A stretch of DNA of 64,000 bases from Geomonas paludis (lineage in GTDB: Bacteria; Desulfobacterota; Desulfuromonadia; Geobacterales; Geobacteraceae), in NCBI RefSeq assembly GCF_014193585.1, contig NZ_BLXY01000001.1:1049033-1113032 (forward strand), written 5' to 3'. The notes under the pieces were generated by a model, which saw only the letters and a list, made by a program, of their open reading frames with translations, did not search any database and was not told the DNA's origin. This document shows, in pieces, positions 28,713 through 36,478 of this stretch; the first letter of the stretch is position 1; each line of letters starts with the position of its first letter. Position numbers and translations under genes: made by a program.

Positions 28713-29549
28713 TTACAGTGACGGGTGGGCCAGGGTGCCGGCGATGGGGACCTTGAACGCCCCTGGGGAGGTCTGGTACTTGGTGAGCAGTAAAAACACG
28801 AACTTCTGGCGCTCCAGGAAGGATGGCTTGGGCATCATCTCCATGGTCAGGTTGAGGGGGGAGGCGCCGACGGGGTTGCCGAGCACGGTGTCGCCGGAGA
28901 GGCGCACGTAGATGCCGTCGCCGTTTAAGGTAAAGCTTTTTAAAACGGCGCGTCCCTTGTCGATCTTCAGGGCGCCGCGCACCTCGCGGTAGGCGGCATC
29001 GGGAAGCGGCATGGAGCCGATCTTCACGCCGGCGACCTCGGCGGCACGGACCTCCAGCTGCAGGTCACCGCTCCCGCCCGCCTTGTTTGCTTCCATTTTG
29101 CCGGTGAGCTTCAACTCGCCCCTGACCGTGGCCTCGGCGACGGTGCTGAAGAATGGGATGTCCTCGAGTCGCACGCCGCGACACTGCATGCTCCACCCCT
29201 TGCCTTTGCCGAGGTCGATATCCCCGCTCGCTTCGCCCGTGCCGATGCCGCAGCGGTAGGCGAGGCGCGCCTTGCCTGCCAAAAGCGGCAGGAGTTCCAG
29301 GCGCACCTTCACCTGGTTCAGCTTCAGGATGGCGCCCTTGTCGGAGCCCAGTTCGACCTGGTCCGCCCTGATAGCCAAGGGAAAGCTCTTGCCGAAGCCG
29401 GTGCACTTAAGGGTGTACCCCGCATTCTCGGCCGCCCGGACCATTACCCCCACGATGGCGTGGTTGGGGGTGAACAAAAGCGTCAGCAGCAGGAACAAAA
29501 TGAGGGCCGCGGGAACGCCGCAGGCAAGGTAGAGGGTGCGTCTGTTCAT
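28713..29549 (-). CDS. gspN: Type II secretion system protein GspN
   Basis: A 278-residue inner-membrane protein of the Geobacter-type GspN family (DUF-like, AsmA/TamB-ish beta-rich periplasmic part). One N-terminal helix (about 5-25), then repeated beta-strand patterns (DIDLGKGKGWSMQCRGVRLEDIP, LRLSGDTVLGNP). It is the last gene of the locus and abuts gspM (its ATG follows the TAG directly). Assignment rests on position and weak similarity; GspN is absent from many type II systems and its role is not well defined. Confidence 0.72.
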   Translation of the reverse strand: MNRRTLYLACGVPAALILFLLLTLLFTPNHAIVGVMVRAAENAGYTLKCTGFGKSFPLAIRADQVELGSDKGAILKLNQVKVRLELLPLLAGKARLAYRCGIGTGEASGDIDLGKGKGWSMQCRGVRLEDIPFFSTVAEATVRGELKLTGKMEANKAGGSGDLQLEVRAAEVAGVKIGSMPLPDAAYREVRGALKIDKGRAVLKSFTLNGDGIYVRLSGDTVLGNPVGASPLNLTMEMMPKPSFLERQKFVFLLLTKYQTSPGAFKVPIAGTLAHPSL

Positions 29550-30092
29550 CTATTTCCCCGCCGGCGCCGGCTTGATCAGGGCGATGGTGAGTGCCACGTC
29601 GAGCTTGGACGGGTCGTCGAACCTCTGCTTGATGAGGGCCTTCTTCACCGTCACCGGGCGGGCCCCTTTTTCCAAACGGTAGATCAGGTTGACCGCCTCA
29701 TTGGCGGAGAGCCCTTCCATGCGCAGCTCGGCCGCATCCTCGACGTAGCCGGGGATGTCGTCCCCCTTGACCGACTTGATCTGGCTGGCGCGCCCCTTGA
29801 TGCCGATCTCTTCCACGATCTTGGCCGGGGAGTCGTCGGGCTTGGTGGCCATGAGCCGGTTGGCCAGGCGCTGGGCGCCCTGGTTCGCCTCCTGGTAGCG
29901 CAGCTTCAGGCGCATCATCTCGGCGATGTCCGCCTCGCGGGCGGCACGCTTTTTCTCGAGGGCCGAGATCCTGCTGTTGGCGGCGGACAGAAGCACGATG
30001 ATGGCCAGCACGACGGCGATGGCGATGCCGATGCGCTGCCGGGTGCGCTGGTCCAGCCCCTGCATGAGGGTGATCATCTCTTCGCGGTTCAT
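29550..30092 (-). CDS. gspM: Type II secretion system protein GspM
   Basis: A 180-residue inner-membrane platform protein. A short cytoplasmic N-terminus and one helix at about 20-38 are followed by a coiled coil (ISALEKKRAAREADIAEMMRLK) and a small ferredoxin-like periplasmic domain ending LIKPAPAGK. GspM pairs with GspL to hold the assembly platform. Its ATG overlaps the end of gspL by four bases (ATGA). Confidence 0.82.
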   Translation of the reverse strand: MNREEMITLMQGLDQRTRQRIGIAIAVVLAIIVLLSAANSRISALEKKRAAREADIAEMMRLKLRYQEANQGAQRLANRLMATKPDDSPAKIVEEIGIKGRASQIKSVKGDDIPGYVEDAAELRMEGLSANEAVNLIYRLEKGARPVTVKKALIKQRFDDPSKLDVALTIALIKPAPAGK

Positions 30093-31378
30093 CGGGTCAC
30101 CCCCTTCATCTTCCCGCTCAGGGTGAAGGTCACGCTGCCGTCGGGACGGGACTTGGTCTCACCGACCTCGGCCCCCTCCAGGATGGCGGCGGCACGCGTC
30201 TTCAGGTCCCCGGCGGCCTGGACGCTCTTCGCGTCCCCCTTCAGGCGCACATCCGCGCCGGTTACCTCGGTTTCGTAGATGCCGAAGACGTCGTCCCCCT
30301 TGACCTGGGCCACGTCGCTCAAGAGCTTTAAGACGTTGCTGGATGTCTTGGCGCCTTCCAGACGCTTGATCTCGGACCGGAGTTCCGCCACCTCGTCGAC
30401 CGCCTTTTTACGGGTCGGGAACACTTCCTTGTAGATGCCGGTGATGGTGCGGTCCAGCGAGGCGAGGTCGCGTTTGACCAGGTAGTAGCGCACGCCGCTT
30501 TCGACGAAGATGAGCAGCACCAGGGCGGCCGCCAACATCATGCTGACGCGGAGGCGCTGGTACAGCTTTTCGGTGGCCGCGGTGTAGGCGAGCGGGCCGC
30601 GGCGCAGGTTGACGGCGGAGTTGTCCGCCACGGCCGCCGCGAGCGCGTAGGCGCCGGCCAGATCGTGGGCCGCGCGCGGGTCGTCGCCGAAGGCCTCGAA
30701 GAGCCCCCTGGTGGAGGGGGCGACGGTGTCCTGCTGCTGTTTTCCCGGGTTATGCGAGATGACCCGCTCCACGCGCAGGCTGCGGGACATCTCCAGGGCG
30801 GTGACGGTACGCTGCAGGTCCTGGTCCGTGGCGTTGGGGGGGAGGGCGCGGAAGTAGATGGGGGCGCCGTCGCTGTAGGCCGCCACCGCCTCGCCGTCAC
30901 TCACCGCGACGGTACCGGCGGCGGGAGCCAGCTTGTCCCAGTGGAAGACCGATGCCGTCACCACTTCCGGTTCGAGCCCTGCTTCCTTGAGGAGATCGAT
31001 CTTCTCGGCAAGCTCCTGGACCCTGCCCCAGACCGCCAGCATCTTGCCGCCGGCAAGGGGGAGGGCGTCGAAGGCCAACTGGTCGGTGTCGAGGGCGGTC
31101 TCCCCTTTCAGTTCCAGCGGGAGCAGTTCGCGGACCTTGGCGCGATCGCTGATGGGGAGCTCCAGCTCCCTCATGAACAGCGTGGAAGGGGGGAGGGCGA
31201 GGACCACCCGGTGCTCTCCTGTGGCCAGGGAGCTGCCGCCCAGGATGCGGGAGAGTTCCCCCTCCTCACCCAGAAGCGGGTGCCGTTCGGCGGAGAGGAA
31301 GGCCGCTCCGCCTTTCTTGGCCCTGAAACTGGCCAGGACCAGCTCGGTCCTTTTCAGCTGTACGATCAGCATGTCCAT
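30089..31378 (-). CDS. gspL: Type II secretion system protein GspL
   Basis: A 429-residue bitopic protein. The cytoplasmic part (about 1-270) has an actin-like fold (PilM/GspL), a membrane helix at about 279-299, and a periplasmic ferredoxin-like domain. GspL recruits the GspE ATPase to the inner membrane. The start used is the ATG at 31378, with GGAGAG seven bases upstream; it overlaps the gspK stop codon (ATGA). An upstream in-frame start at 31456 lacks such a site. Confidence 0.85.
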   Translation of the reverse strand: MDMLIVQLKRTELVLASFRAKKGGAAFLSAERHPLLGEEGELSRILGGSSLATGEHRVVLALPPSTLFMRELELPISDRAKVRELLPLELKGETALDTDQLAFDALPLAGGKMLAVWGRVQELAEKIDLLKEAGLEPEVVTASVFHWDKLAPAAGTVAVSDGEAVAAYSDGAPIYFRALPPNATDQDLQRTVTALEMSRSLRVERVISHNPGKQQQDTVAPSTRGLFEAFGDDPRAAHDLAGAYALAAAVADNSAVNLRRGPLAYTAATEKLYQRLRVSMMLAAALVLLIFVESGVRYYLVKRDLASLDRTITGIYKEVFPTRKKAVDEVAELRSEIKRLEGAKTSSNVLKLLSDVAQVKGDDVFGIYETEVTGADVRLKGDAKSVQAAGDLKTRAAAILEGAEVGETKSRPDGSVTFTLSGKMKGVTR

Positions 31379-32325
31379 CAATATTCTCTCCAGTAAAGGA
31401 TCGTAGGCGGAGCGTTTTCCACGTTGGTTACCACGGCCTCTACGACACTGATGCATTCACCCACTTTCCCTTCCGAGCGGATGCGGTAGATGGATCCCTT
31501 AAATCCGACCCAAGGGGGAGACAAGGCGATAGCCAGGGGGGAACTGCCAAAAACGTCGGCGGAGCTTTTGATCACCTTTGTCTTGCGGTACTCAAGGATT
31601 TGCGAGACCCCGCTGCCCCGCATGAGGTCATCGTTCAAAGACATCAGGACCTCCTTAGGCGCCGTGTTGATGTTAATTCCGTCGGTGACTCCATTTGCGG
31701 TACCGTAAACCGTCACGAAGTTCTTCAGCTTGGCTACCACCTCTGGCGTGAACCCCTTGATGAGCGCCAATTCCTCGACCGTTTCCAGCTTGTTGTTGTG
31801 CACCTGGTGGGGCTGCTTCAGCGAGCCGTAGTAACTCTTGTCGGCTCCGCTTGGGCGGGGCATGTCGTCTGTGTCCGCCCAGTCTGCCAGCGCGTCGTAG
31901 AGGTCACGTGACAGTTTCAGGTTGTCGAACAGTCGCAGCAGAGCGTTCTTGGAAAACTCGACCGGCTCTCCTGTCTGCGAAGTGGCGGCATTTAGATCGA
32001 TCTTGCCGCTCTCCTCTTCAATGGTCACGGTGACCGTGCCGTTATCCGCGTCAAGAGAGCGGGGCTGCGCCCACAGCTCGAGCAGCGAACTGAAATTACT
32101 GGAGGTGTCCAGATTCGCCCTACGGAGCGAGGCGGAAAGCTGCAGCAGCTTGATGCCCCCCGCGATACCGGACTCGGCCATTACCCCGGCCTGCTGCGAC
32201 GCCACGAAGTTATGGCTGTGCGAGGTGTCGACGTAGACCTCGTTGACGAACTCGGCCAAAAGCGCCACGAGGAGCGTGGTCACGATCAATGCGATCACCA
32301 GGGCGAAGCCCCTCTGCCCCCTCAT
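31378..32325 (-). CDS. gspK: Type II secretion minor pseudopilin GspK
   Basis: A 315-residue minor pseudopilin. The short leader MRGQRG is followed by FALVIALIVTTLLVALLAEF, a class III signal, but GspK lacks the usual Glu5, here Val/Ile. The large globular domain has the SAM-like region (INTAPKEVLMSLNDDL) expected of GspK, which caps the pseudopilus tip with GspI and GspJ. Stop and start overlap neighbours by four bases on both sides. Confidence 0.88.
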   Translation of the reverse strand: MRGQRGFALVIALIVTTLLVALLAEFVNEVYVDTSHSHNFVASQQAGVMAESGIAGGIKLLQLSASLRRANLDTSSNFSSLLELWAQPRSLDADNGTVTVTIEEESGKIDLNAATSQTGEPVEFSKNALLRLFDNLKLSRDLYDALADWADTDDMPRPSGADKSYYGSLKQPHQVHNNKLETVEELALIKGFTPEVVAKLKNFVTVYGTANGVTDGININTAPKEVLMSLNDDLMRGSGVSQILEYRKTKVIKSSADVFGSSPLAIALSPPWVGFKGSIYRIRSEGKVGECISVVEAVVTNVENAPPTILYWREY

Positions 32326-32945
32326 TCGCTAAGCCTCTGTGCGGCGATGGTGCTGAAGACCTCACCCCCCTTGAGCGTCACGGTCACCCTGACCTGCTTG
32401 GGAATGAATGAGTTCATCGGAATACCGTTGACCTTCCCCGTGTCCCATACCTTTACCCACTTGGCTCCGTCCCAGCATTCGACTAGAAATCCTTCTATCT
32501 CGTCAATGACAGGGTAGGGGGTGGACTTCACACTGACATCGAGGTAAGGGGAGCGGGCTTCCCGCATCAAAGTCAGGCGCTGCCCGTCGTTCTGCTCCCG
32601 CACGAAGTAATCCACGAGCATGACATCTGAGGCCGGAGCAGGGTCGATACGGGGAGGAGTCAGGGTCGTAAAAGCCAAACGAGACTTGGGCTTTCCGAAA
32701 CTGTCCTGGTTTTCCACCACGAAGAGCAGCCGTTCGTTCTTCTTGTTGAAGAAGCACGAGGCCAGCTCGTTGTGCAGTTTTCCCAGCGTCGTCGAGAGCT
32801 CCCGGCGCTCCTCCATGCGTGTGCCACCCTTTTCGCGCGCGGCCACCACCGAGAAGTAGGTGCCGTACAGGGCGCCGGCGAGGATCACCAGCAGCGCCAG
32901 GGCGATCAGGAGTTCGATGAGGGTGAAGCCCTTGTTATTGCGCAT
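32322..32945 (-). CDS. gspJ: Type II secretion minor pseudopilin GspJ
   Basis: A 207-residue minor pseudopilin. Prepilin leader MRNNKG, cleavage before FTLIELLIALALLVILAGAL with Glu5 present. The C-terminal beta-rich domain ends VRVTVTLKGGEVFSTIAAQR. It forms the tip complex with GspI and GspK. It overlaps gspI by 11 bases and gspK by four. Confidence 0.88.
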   Translation of the reverse strand: MRNNKGFTLIELLIALALLVILAGALYGTYFSVVAAREKGGTRMEERRELSTTLGKLHNELASCFFNKKNERLLFVVENQDSFGKPKSRLAFTTLTPPRIDPAPASDVMLVDYFVREQNDGQRLTLMREARSPYLDVSVKSTPYPVIDEIEGFLVECWDGAKWVKVWDTGKVNGIPMNSFIPKQVRVTVTLKGGEVFSTIAAQRLSE

Positions 32946-33279
32946 TTTGCGGTGCGTATTGCACGAGCGAAAGCCTCTTGCTGTCGTTGTTCCAGGTGAC
33001 GGTGAGCCGGACCAGGTTCAGCCCGGGGATCTCGGTCTGGGTGATTTCGCGCTCCCACTTGTGATCGGGGTGGTCGGGGGCGAAGTCTCCCTTCTTCTCG
33101 GCCTTCTTGGCGAATTCGGGGTCTTCCAGCTTGGCGCGCCCAAGGAGCACCGCCGTGGTCTCTTCCTTGTCCGCCGAGATCCGGGCCAGGTGGTGGTTCA
33201 CCGAGGAGATCACCGTCAATAGGACGCCGGCGGTGATGGCCAGCGCGATCATCACCTCCAGGAGGGTAAAGCCTCTCAC
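32935..33279 (-). CDS. gspI: Type II secretion minor pseudopilin GspI
   Basis: A 114-residue minor pseudopilin with the minimal leader MRG before FTLLEVMIALAITAGVLL (Glu5 present). The rest is a small alpha/beta domain (TQTEIPGLNLVRLTVTWNND). It overlaps gspH by four bases and gspJ by 11, so the run is tightly coupled. Confidence 0.87.
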   Translation of the reverse strand: MRGFTLLEVMIALAITAGVLLTVISSVNHHLARISADKEETTAVLLGRAKLEDPEFAKKAEKKGDFAPDHPDHKWEREITQTEIPGLNLVRLTVTWNNDSKRLSLVQYAPQNAQ

Positions 33280-33806
33280 GAGGTCACCTCCTGGTAGCCG
33301 TCCTGCACCGTCACCTTGCCGCCGGAAGGGTTGGCGGTCACTGTGTAGTGTTTCTCGCCCCCCTTTAGGTGGATGGTCACTCCGTCCGCCACGCCGCCCG
33401 GGCCGAAGGGGATGATGACCTCTCCCTCGGTCACGACGCCCAAGGCGGGCACGTTCACGTCCTCGATATCGATCCCCTCTTCGATCAGACGCCTCCCCAT
33501 GAACTGGTCGCCCGGCTGCAGCTCTTCGCCGGAGGGGGAGAGCTCGGTGATGCGGGTGGTGTTCTCGCCCAGGTGCAGGTGCAGGCGGTAGACCTTCTTG
33601 GTGATGATGGCCTGGTCGTTCAGGAACCTGAGGCCGCTGGCCAGGTTGCGCGCCGAGCTCTTCAGGCGGGTGCCCTCCGGTTCCGGGAGCCGGGGCAGCA
33701 CGATGCCGGCCGCGAGGGCGATGATGAAGATCACCACCATCAGCTCCAGGAGGGTGAAGCCGGCTTCCCGGCCGCTACATTTTGGGATCTTACCTTTAAA
33801 AACCAA
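33276..33806 (-). CDS. gspH: Type II secretion minor pseudopilin GspH
   Basis: A 176-residue minor pseudopilin. The leader MVFKGKIPKCSGREAG precedes FTLLELMVVIFIIALAAGIV with Glu5, and the beta-rich GspH domain follows (FLNDQAIITKKVYRLHLHLG). No ATG lies close upstream; a TTG at 33806 with GAGGAG 11 bases before it is my preferred start. An in-frame ATG at 33905 would read through a REP-like repeat (giving PSPRPSPGGRGRVRG), which I consider non-native. Confidence 0.82.
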   Translation of the reverse strand: MVFKGKIPKCSGREAGFTLLELMVVIFIIALAAGIVLPRLPEPEGTRLKSSARNLASGLRFLNDQAIITKKVYRLHLHLGENTTRITELSPSGEELQPGDQFMGRRLIEEGIDIEDVNVPALGVVTEGEVIIPFGPGGVADGVTIHLKGGEKHYTVTANPSGGKVTVQDGYQEVTS

Positions 33807-33828
33807 AGGGGCGCGATCTCCTCGAACT

Positions 33829-33970
33829 CTCCCTCTCCCCCCGGGAGAGGGCCGGGGTGAGGGCGTTGCTATATCGCGTGTGCTGCTCCAAGGGAAAGCC
33901 CTCACCCCAGCCCCTCTCCCGCCTGCGGGCCAAAGCCCTTCGGTGGGCGAAGGCCCGAAGGGCGAGGGGA
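33829..33970. repeat. REP-like repeat pair between gspG and gspH
   Basis: One CCCTCTCCCCCCGGGAGAGG unit with GTGAGGG tail (33829-33863), then one longer unit (33899-33970) with CCTGCGGGCCAAAGCCCTTC and GGTGGGCGAAGGCCCGAAGG. The longer form recurs inside the homocysteine methyltransferase/MTHFR gene. Confidence 0.7.
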
Positions 33971-33995
33971 GCGTGGACAGTCCGTTTCCTGCGAC

Positions 33996-34439
33996 CTACT
34001 TCATGCTCCAGCTTTCGATGTCGGCGTTCTTGCCTTCGCCGCCGCGCGCGCCGTCGGCGCCGTAGGAGGAGAGGTCGTAGTCGCCGTGCTCGCCGGGGGA
34101 GAGGTAGACGTAGTCGTTGCCCCAGGGATCCTTGGGCACGTTCTTGTTCTCGAGATACCCTTCCGCCTTATAGTTGTTGGGGATCTTGCCGGTGGTCGGC
34201 TTGGCGACCAGCGCCTGCAGCCCCTGCTCGGTGCCGGGGAAGCTACCGGTATCCAGCTTGTAGAGCTTGAGCGCGGTCTCGAGGTTGCGGATCTGGACCT
34301 TGGCGTCGGCTACCTTGGCGTCGTCGCTGCGGCCGATGATCTTCGGACCGACCAAAACGGCCAGAAGGCTCAGTATGACGATGACCACCATCAGTTCGAT
34401 CAGGGTGAAGCCGCGGCTGTCTTTCATTGTCTTCAGCAT
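33996..34439 (-). CDS. gspG: Type II secretion major pseudopilin GspG
   Basis: A 147-residue major pseudopilin, the main subunit of the periplasmic pseudopilus. Leader [10 protein letters not shown], then [20 protein letters not shown] with Glu5. The C-terminus has the calcium-loop layout [26 protein letters not shown] seen in GspG (read in two parts: DPWGNDY and GDYDLSSYG). AGGAGG seven bases before the ATG. It is separated from gspF by the RAYT transposase and its repeats. Confidence 0.93.
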   Translation of the reverse strand: MLKTMKDSRGFTLIELMVVIVILSLLAVLVGPKIIGRSDDAKVADAKVQIRNLETALKLYKLDTGSFPGTEQGLQALVAKPTTGKIPNNYKAEGYLENKNVPKDPWGNDYVYLSPGEHGDYDLSSYGADGARGGEGKNADIESWSMK

Positions 34440-34516
34440 TTCAGAACCCTCCTATATCAATCGGATTGTATTTAAAGTAGTGGTACAGAGGCCGACCAGC
34501 GCTGCGATAACCTTAG

Positions 34517-34642
34517 CTCTCGTTACCAAGCTCCAGGCTCTCGTTACCGAGCTCCAGGCTCTCGTTACCAAGCTCCAGCTTACTCTCGTTCCCAAGCTCC
34601 AGCTTGGGAACGCCCGGCCGATGTTGAAGCTCCAGCTTCAAC
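34517..34642. repeat. REP cluster on the 3' side of the RAYT gene
   Basis: Three tandem 21-bp units (CTCTCGTTACCAAGCTCCAG-G/C type) at 34517-34579 and a fourth after three bases. Then a 26-bp palindrome at 34587-34612 (CGTTCCCAAGCT, CC, AGCTTGGGAACG) and a 20-bp palindrome GTTGAAGCT-CC-AGCTTCAAC at 34623-34642, which spans the RAYT stop codon. Confidence 0.88.
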
Positions 34643-35168
34643 TGATCTGATCAACATCTATGATTCCCGCTCCCTGAAAGTAATTGGAGGCGCTGGAGTA
34701 AACCCAATGCTCCGGCGAGGAGACGAGCCCGCGGCGTACCGGATTGGAATGCACATAATCCAACTTCTGCCGGTACATCTCCTCAAAGGAAATCACCTGC
34801 GGATGAAATCCTTCCTGCCAGACCTGGTGCTGGCTTTCAGTTTTGTACTCCTTCTTGAAGAATTCCAGCCTTCCCAGAAGCCAATTCTTCTTTTCAGCGT
34901 CCAGGAGTTCTATGATCTTCTTGCCGGTGAAGCTCTTGAAGTCACGCATGAATACCGTTACATCCGGCGCGGTTACTACCAAATGGACGTGGTTGTCCAT
35001 GATGACATAGGCATGAAGCTGTAGTCCTTTACGTTCCCTGCAAAAACACAGCGAGTCAGTGACGATGCCGCAGTAGCGCGCCGAGGTGAAGAGAGGGATC
35101 CACTCCACAATGGTGGACGTCACAAAGTGAGTGCTGCTCCCGTCACTGGCTTTGTAGCGGCTTCTCAC
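34638..35168 (-). mobile_element. RAYT (REP-associated tyrosine transposase, Y1_Tnp family)
   Basis: Coding region for a 176-residue Y1 transposase of the HUH type. Motifs: His60-Val-His62 in MDNHVHLVV and the catalytic Tyr138 in RQKLDYVHSNPVRRG, both intact; WQEGFHPQ is also typical. The start is a GTG at 35168 with GAAGGAG five bases upstream. Flanking REP palindromes on both sides are the expected target of such enzymes. The element sits between gspF and gspG, in the same orientation, and splits the secretion operon. Confidence 0.9.
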
Positions 35169-35180
35169 GTCGACTCCTTC

Positions 35181-35263
35181 AAAGCTGGAGCTTTCTACCG
35201 CATTGCGTTCCCAAGCTGGAGCTTGGGAACGAGAAAATCTCGTTCCCCCTTTGCGAAAGGGGG
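35181..35263. repeat. REP cluster on the 5' side of the RAYT gene
   Basis: AAAGCT-GG-AGCTTT at 35181-35194, a 26-bp palindrome at 35206-35231 (CGTTCCCAAGCT, GG, AGCTTGGGAACG) and a CCCCCTTT / AAAGGGGG hairpin at 35245-35263. The loop is GG here and CC on the other side, as expected for REP partners in inverted orientation. Confidence 0.88.
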
Positions 35264-35275
35264 AGGCCATTCAAC

Positions 35276-36478
35276 TCATTTCACCAACTGGTTCAGTTGC
35301 ATGATGGGGAGCAGGACGGCGATGACCATGAAGCCGATGGTGAGCCCCATGCCCAGGATCAGCATCGGCTCGAGCAGGGCCATGGATCGGGTCACCTGCG
35401 CGTTGAACTCCTTCTGGAAGGCATCGCCCGCCTTGATCAGCATTGCGTCCAGTTCGCCGCTCTTCTCGCCGACGGCGGTCATGTGGGTCAAGAGCGGCGG
35501 GAAGAGCGGGCTCGTTTTGAGCGTGGCGGAGAGGCTCCCCCCCTGGATCAGCGACTCGCGCGCCTCGGCAAGGAACGACTTGTACTCCCGGTTCACCACG
35601 GCCTCGCCGGTGATCTCCATGGCCTTGATGATGGGGACGCCGCTTTGCAGCAAGAGCCCGAGCACCTTGGCGAAACGCGACAGCACCAGGCGCCGCCAGA
35701 GCTGGCCCGCCATGGGGAGACCCAGGATGAACCGGTCGCGCTTGTGCAGGAAAGTCTCGTTGGTCTTGGCCCGCTTCCAGGCGGCGACGGCGCCCAGGGC
35801 CAGCGCGCCCATGATCCACCAACCCTTCCTCACCGCGGTGCTGGCCTTGATGAGAAGGACGGTGACCAGGGGCAGGGTGGCCTTGTTGCTCTCGAAGACG
35901 GCGGAGATCTTGGGCACCACGAAGCCCAGGAGCACCATCATGACGGCGATGCCGACCACCACCATGATGGCGGGGTAGATGAGGGCGGTGATGACCCGGC
36001 TTCTCACCTCAGCCTGGTCCTCTTGGAACTCGGCCAGACGCTCGAGCACCACCTCCAGGGCGCCGCTCGCCTCGCCGGCGGCGACCATGCCCACGTAGCT
36101 TTCGGAAAACACCTGCGGCTCGGCGGCCAGTGCCTGCGCCAGTCCCTGCCCCTCGGCGAGCCGGTCCCGCACCCGCCCGAGCACCCGCTTCAACTCGCCC
36201 GGGGCCTCCTGCTCCCACAGGGTCGCCACCGCCTCGTACACCGGCACGGCGCTCCCCAAGAGGGTGGCGAGCCTTCTCGTGGCAAGGGAGAGGTCGGGGA
36301 CGCTGACGCCGGACTTGAGCGCCCAGCGCGAGCCGGCCTCGGCTGCGGGGGCGATTTCCTTGGCGAAGAGCCCCTTCTGCTTCAGTTGCAGCCGCGCCTC
36401 GCTCTCGGTAGCGGCGTCCACCGTCCCGGCGACCTCGGCCCCCTTCTGGTTGAATGCGCTATAGCGAAAGGTCGGCAT
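35276..36478 (-). CDS. gspF: Type II secretion inner-membrane platform protein GspF
   Basis: A 400-residue polytopic protein with two cytoplasmic GspF domains, each followed by a membrane region (near 170-190 and 215-240, and a last helix at about 370-395). The N-terminus MPTFRYSAFNQKGAEVAGTVDAATE and the internal DRLAEGQGLAQALAAEP repeat are typical. It forms the rotor-like core under the pseudopilus. Its start overlaps the gspE end by 20 bases. The RAYT element begins about 100 bp after its stop. Confidence 0.93.
   Translation of the reverse strand: MPTFRYSAFNQKGAEVAGTVDAATESEARLQLKQKGLFAKEIAPAAEAGSRWALKSGVSVPDLSLATRRLATLLGSAVPVYEAVATLWEQEAPGELKRVLGRVRDRLAEGQGLAQALAAEPQVFSESYVGMVAAGEASGALEVVLERLAEFQEDQAEVRSRVITALIYPAIMVVVGIAVMMVLLGFVVPKISAVFESNKATLPLVTVLLIKASTAVRKGWWIMGALALGAVAAWKRAKTNETFLHKRDRFILGLPMAGQLWRRLVLSRFAKVLGLLLQSGVPIIKAMEITGEAVVNREYKSFLAEARESLIQGGSLSATLKTSPLFPPLLTHMTAVGEKSGELDAMLIKAGDAFQKEFNAQVTRSMALLEPMLILGMGLTIGFMVIAVLLPIMQLNQLVK

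Noticed and set aside
33807-33905. Longer gspH start at 33905
   Set aside because: It would translate a REP-like repeat before the prepilin leader; the TTG at 33806 gives a normal leader with a ribosome site.
34440-34640. Tandem 21-bp units as a CRISPR array
   Set aside because: Units are directly adjacent with no unique spacers and lie beside a RAYT gene, so they are REP-type repeats.
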